From: Marixanthomonas sp. SCSIO 43207
GTDB taxonomy: Bacteria > Bacteroidota > Bacteroidia > Flavobacteriales > Flavobacteriaceae
Assembly: GCF_019904255.1 (NCBI RefSeq)
Contig: NZ_CP063203.1
Span: forward strand, 1,612,001 to 1,676,000
DNA length: 64,000 nucleotides
Reading direction: 5' to 3'
A program made the translations under genes and the position numbers. The notes under the pieces were generated by a model. It was not told the origin of the DNA, made no database searches, and saw nothing but the letters and a program-made list of their open reading frames with translations. Of this stretch, positions 61,933 to 64,000 are shown one piece after another. Positions within the stretch are counted from its first letter, which is position 1, and every line of letters starts with the position of its first letter.

Positions 61933-63186
61933 TCATTCTCTTAACGCGTTCATCTTTTTTTTATGATAGTCACTCCCACTTAACTGATAGGCCTTGGTTA
62001 CAAATTTTAAGGCATTCTCTTTGTCATTTTGAGATTCATAATACTCAGCCATGGAAGCATAAGCATTAGCATTTGTTGGATTGTATTTAATATTCATTTC
62101 AAAAAACATAAACGCCTTCTTAGGTTGTCCCATTTGCATATTCATGTAGCCATAGCCATTCAACATTTCGTCTATCATTGGCGCAGTGGGAACACCAAAA
62201 TGTTCGGTATAGATTTGTTCTTGCTCTTTCAATAATGTAACCAATTCTTCTATAGGTGTTTCCGGATTATTATATTTTTGCGGCGATTTAAACTGATACC
62301 ATTCAAAGAGAAAAATTAGCCCATCTCTTATAGATGGTAACGGAACAGTACCATGTAAATCTTCATTATAAACCTTCCATGAAAAATTTAATCCATTTTG
62401 TTTTTGGGATTTAGCATAATTTGAAAACTCAATGATTGAACGCGCAAACAAAGTAAATTCTGAAGAGTCGTCCATAATATTATTCATGGTTATGTCTTCA
62501 TTCATTATATGTAATTGCTCTGCTGCTAAAGACACATAAAGGGATTTACCTTCATAACTTTCTGTACTCAGCTTTTCTTTTGCTTCATTCAATAATTTTT
62601 GGTTGTCCCAATCCAAACTTGGATCTATAGCTATATAATTTTGAAAGAGATGTTTATGATTAACCAACATATTTAAAGTAAACAAACCAGCATAAGAATG
62701 CCCAATTAAGGTACGATATGGAATGGTAGGATACTTACTATCAATATATGGTATGAGCTCCTTTTCCATAAATTTAGTAAAGGTTTCTGCGCCTCCAGTT
62801 TCACGGTCAAATGCGCTACCACGTCTCATTTTTATCTGTGAAGTAGTTAAATCTCTTGTTCGGTTGTTGCGATTAGAAATCCCGACAAGTATCATGTGTG
62901 GAAGGTAATGTCCCCAATAATTATCATAAACAGTTTCCAAAGTACTTTCTAGTGAAAATCCGTCCATCAGATAAATAACTGCATATTTTTCATCACTATC
63001 TGGCTGAAAATTATCTGGTAATCTTACCCAAAAATCACGGCTTTCTCCTAAAGTTTTAGAAAATATAGAATCCTCTATTCTATATTGAAATTGCGCTGTT
63101 TGGGACTCAGCTGTTTGTGCAATCGCTTGTTGATTTACTATTAAAGTTGATGCAATAAGTACTAGTAAGTAGATGTAATGTTTCAT
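61933..63186 (-). CDS. Secreted esterase (IroE/Fes-like) with C-terminal TPR
   Basis: The 417-residue protein has a signal peptide (about 4-23), a putative-esterase fold with IYLMDGFSLESTL near 70-82, a DRETGGAETFTKF region, the nucleophile elbow GHSYAG near 163-168 and DLHGTVP near 268-274 with the catalytic His. Residues about 345-410 form TPR-like helices (GYGYMNMQMGQPKKAF, NANAYASMAEYYESQ). Homologues act on siderophore or other esters; the substrate is unknown. It is 21 bp downstream of the RidA gene on the same strand. Confidence 0.85.
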   Translation of the reverse strand: MKHYIYLLVLIASTLIVNQQAIAQTAESQTAQFQYRIEDSIFSKTLGESRDFWVRLPDNFQPDSDEKYAVIYLMDGFSLESTLETVYDNYWGHYLPHMILVGISNRNNRTRDLTTSQIKMRRGSAFDRETGGAETFTKFMEKELIPYIDSKYPTIPYRTLIGHSYAGLFTLNMLVNHKHLFQNYIAIDPSLDWDNQKLLNEAKEKLSTESYEGKSLYVSLAAEQLHIMNEDITMNNIMDDSSEFTLFARSIIEFSNYAKSQKQNGLNFSWKVYNEDLHGTVPLPSIRDGLIFLFEWYQFKSPQKYNNPETPIEELVTLLKEQEQIYTEHFGVPTAPMIDEMLNGYGYMNMQMGQPKKAFMFFEMNIKYNPTNANAYASMAEYYESQNDKENALKFVTKAYQLSGSDYHKKKMNALRE

Positions 63187-63207
63187 TATTTTGCTTATTA
63201 GTTGTTG

Positions 63208-63687
63208 TTAGTAGTTTTTTATTTTCTTTTCTATTGTAAATGAAGCAGTCAATCCAACGCTAAAATTTCGAGGTAATCTTTCTACTCCGAAAATTGAACG
63301 TGAGTGTTTGCCTTTTTCTTCTAGTACTCTTACAAATAAATCAGACCCACCATTAACTACTATTGGTGATTCATCCCAATTTTTAGCCGATTGGAAATAA
63401 GCATCTATGTGGTTCAATCCAATTATGTTGTCAAACCCTACTTTTTTGTCTATTTGTGCAAGTACGTTTAGCGCACATAACTCCATTGCTTTATACCCTT
63501 GTTCAGTCGTTAATTCGTTTCCCAATCTACCTTGGTATAAATATTCATCGTTTAGTGTTGGAAATTGAATAGCGACATAAGCTATATTTTCTCTAATGTT
63601 CACTGAAACATAATTTCCTCCTGGTGTTGAGACTTCCGGAAGTTCCAACCCTAATTCTGTGAGGTTTTTTTTCGGGTTTACATTCAT
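63208..63687 (-). CDS. RidA/YjgF-family protein
   Basis: The 159-residue protein has a RidA-like fold: YVSVNIRENIAYVAIQFPTLNDE near 27-49, the central LGNELTTEQGYKAMELCALNVLAQID near 56-82 and the C-terminal FGVERLPRNFSVGLTASF near 133-150. The catalytic Arg of the classical RidA deaminases is in the LPRNFSVG position. Members of this longer group may not deaminate imines. It precedes the esterase gene on the same strand. Confidence 0.82.
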   Translation of the reverse strand: MNVNPKKNLTELGLELPEVSTPGGNYVSVNIRENIAYVAIQFPTLNDEYLYQGRLGNELTTEQGYKAMELCALNVLAQIDKKVGFDNIIGLNHIDAYFQSAKNWDESPIVVNGGSDLFVRVLEEKGKHSRSIFGVERLPRNFSVGLTASFTIEKKIKNY

Positions 63688-63747
63688 TTTTGAGTTCTAT
63701 TTAGCTAAGGTTATTTGGTTTATTTTAATTTTAAGTATTGTTATACT

Positions 63748-64000
63748 TTATTTTTTATATAGATATTCTCCTGCAGCTTTTGCCATTTGCTTATAATCAT
63801 GACCTACATTAGGTATTTCTACAAGTTTCCAGTTAAAATTTGCTTTTGTTTTACTTGCATATATTTCACTAAACTTATAAAAGTTTCTACCTCTATCAAT
63901 TCTTCCAACTCCTTGCTTATCTACTGTTTTTGATCGTAACATTCTACCTCTTGTTTCAGTCTTATTATCTAATTCTCCAAGAAATAATATTAAATTCTTT
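63748..64000 (-). CDS. C-terminal part of an alpha/beta hydrolase (cut by window end)
   Basis: The frame ending TAA at 63748-63750 stays open to the end of the window (84 codons), so the gene continues beyond base 64000. The visible part reads LFLGELDNKTETRGRMLRS, then IPNVGHDYKQMAKAAGEYL. The GHD near the end and the repeated D/R/Y run are typical of the last third of a secreted alpha/beta-hydrolase or depolymerase-like protein. The start is outside the window. Confidence 0.7.
   Translation of the reverse strand, partial: KNLILFLGELDNKTETRGRMLRSKTVDKQGVGRIDRGRNFYKFSEIYASKTKANFNWKLVEIPNVGHDYKQMAKAAGEYLYKK

Overview
The window looks like chromosome of a marine-type member of the Bacteroidota, most probably Flavobacteriaceae. 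Several proteins are typical of the group: a TonB-dependent receptor with a carboxypeptidase-regulatory-like N-terminus, two secreted proteins ending in type IX secretion sorting domains, LytS/LytTR and TPR-LuxR or TPR-AraC regulators, and DUF421 proteins. AT content is high, Shine-Dalgarno sites are mostly absent, and several promoters resemble the Bacteroidota -7 box TAnnTTTG. I saw no tRNA, rRNA or CRISPR array.

1-11 kb is dominated by metal handling. It holds an ABC ATPase/permease pair with a His-rich loop and a DUF3299-like partner, a small Cys/His protein, a CobW-type GTPase with CxCC, an NTF2-like protein, a PhoX-type (Ca/Fe rather than Zn) phosphatase and a MerC-like protein. I read this as a candidate zinc-limitation cluster. 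11-15.7 kb carries a LytS/LytTR pair divergent from DoxX plus a TonB-dependent receptor; a direct repeat with a 21-bp period lies between them. 15.9-23.7 kb holds a K+/H+ antiporter and many small membrane or stress-type proteins (SDR, MgtC, SemiSWEET, DUF305, DUF421), plus a DUF1989 and YqcI/YcgG pair.

23.9-30.2 kb holds a TPR/LuxR regulator and two large secreted T9SS proteins. 30.4-39 kb holds a TolB-N/TPR/AraC regulator followed by two operons of secreted hydrolases (esterase, two class C beta-lactamase-like enzymes, an S41-like protein) with a Vat-like acetyltransferase. Both operons start with the same motif at the same spacing from the same -7-like box.

39-40 kb is a gene-free block of dispersed repeats and marks the left edge of a defence island (40.4-56.4 kb). 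The island contains hsdM, hsdS and hsdR, and between hsdS and hsdR lie a small two-TM protein, a large STAND-type NTPase and a DUF262/DUF1524 (GmrSD-like) nuclease. The small membrane protein and the NTPase share a short motif, at the C-terminus of one and the N-terminus of the other, as in bacterial amyloid-signalling (BASS) effector/NLR pairs. Downstream of hsdR are a large PD-(D/E)xK-like protein of unknown family and a prokaryotic viperin. These two genes have similar structured 5' leaders with covarying stems that reach the start codon.

56.4-64 kb is ordinary chromosome: a UDG-fold-like protein, a lipoprotein, a methyltransferase, alpha/beta hydrolases, a quinone-oxidoreductase-like MDR, a PD40 lipoprotein, a TPR esterase, a RidA protein and a hydrolase cut by the window end.
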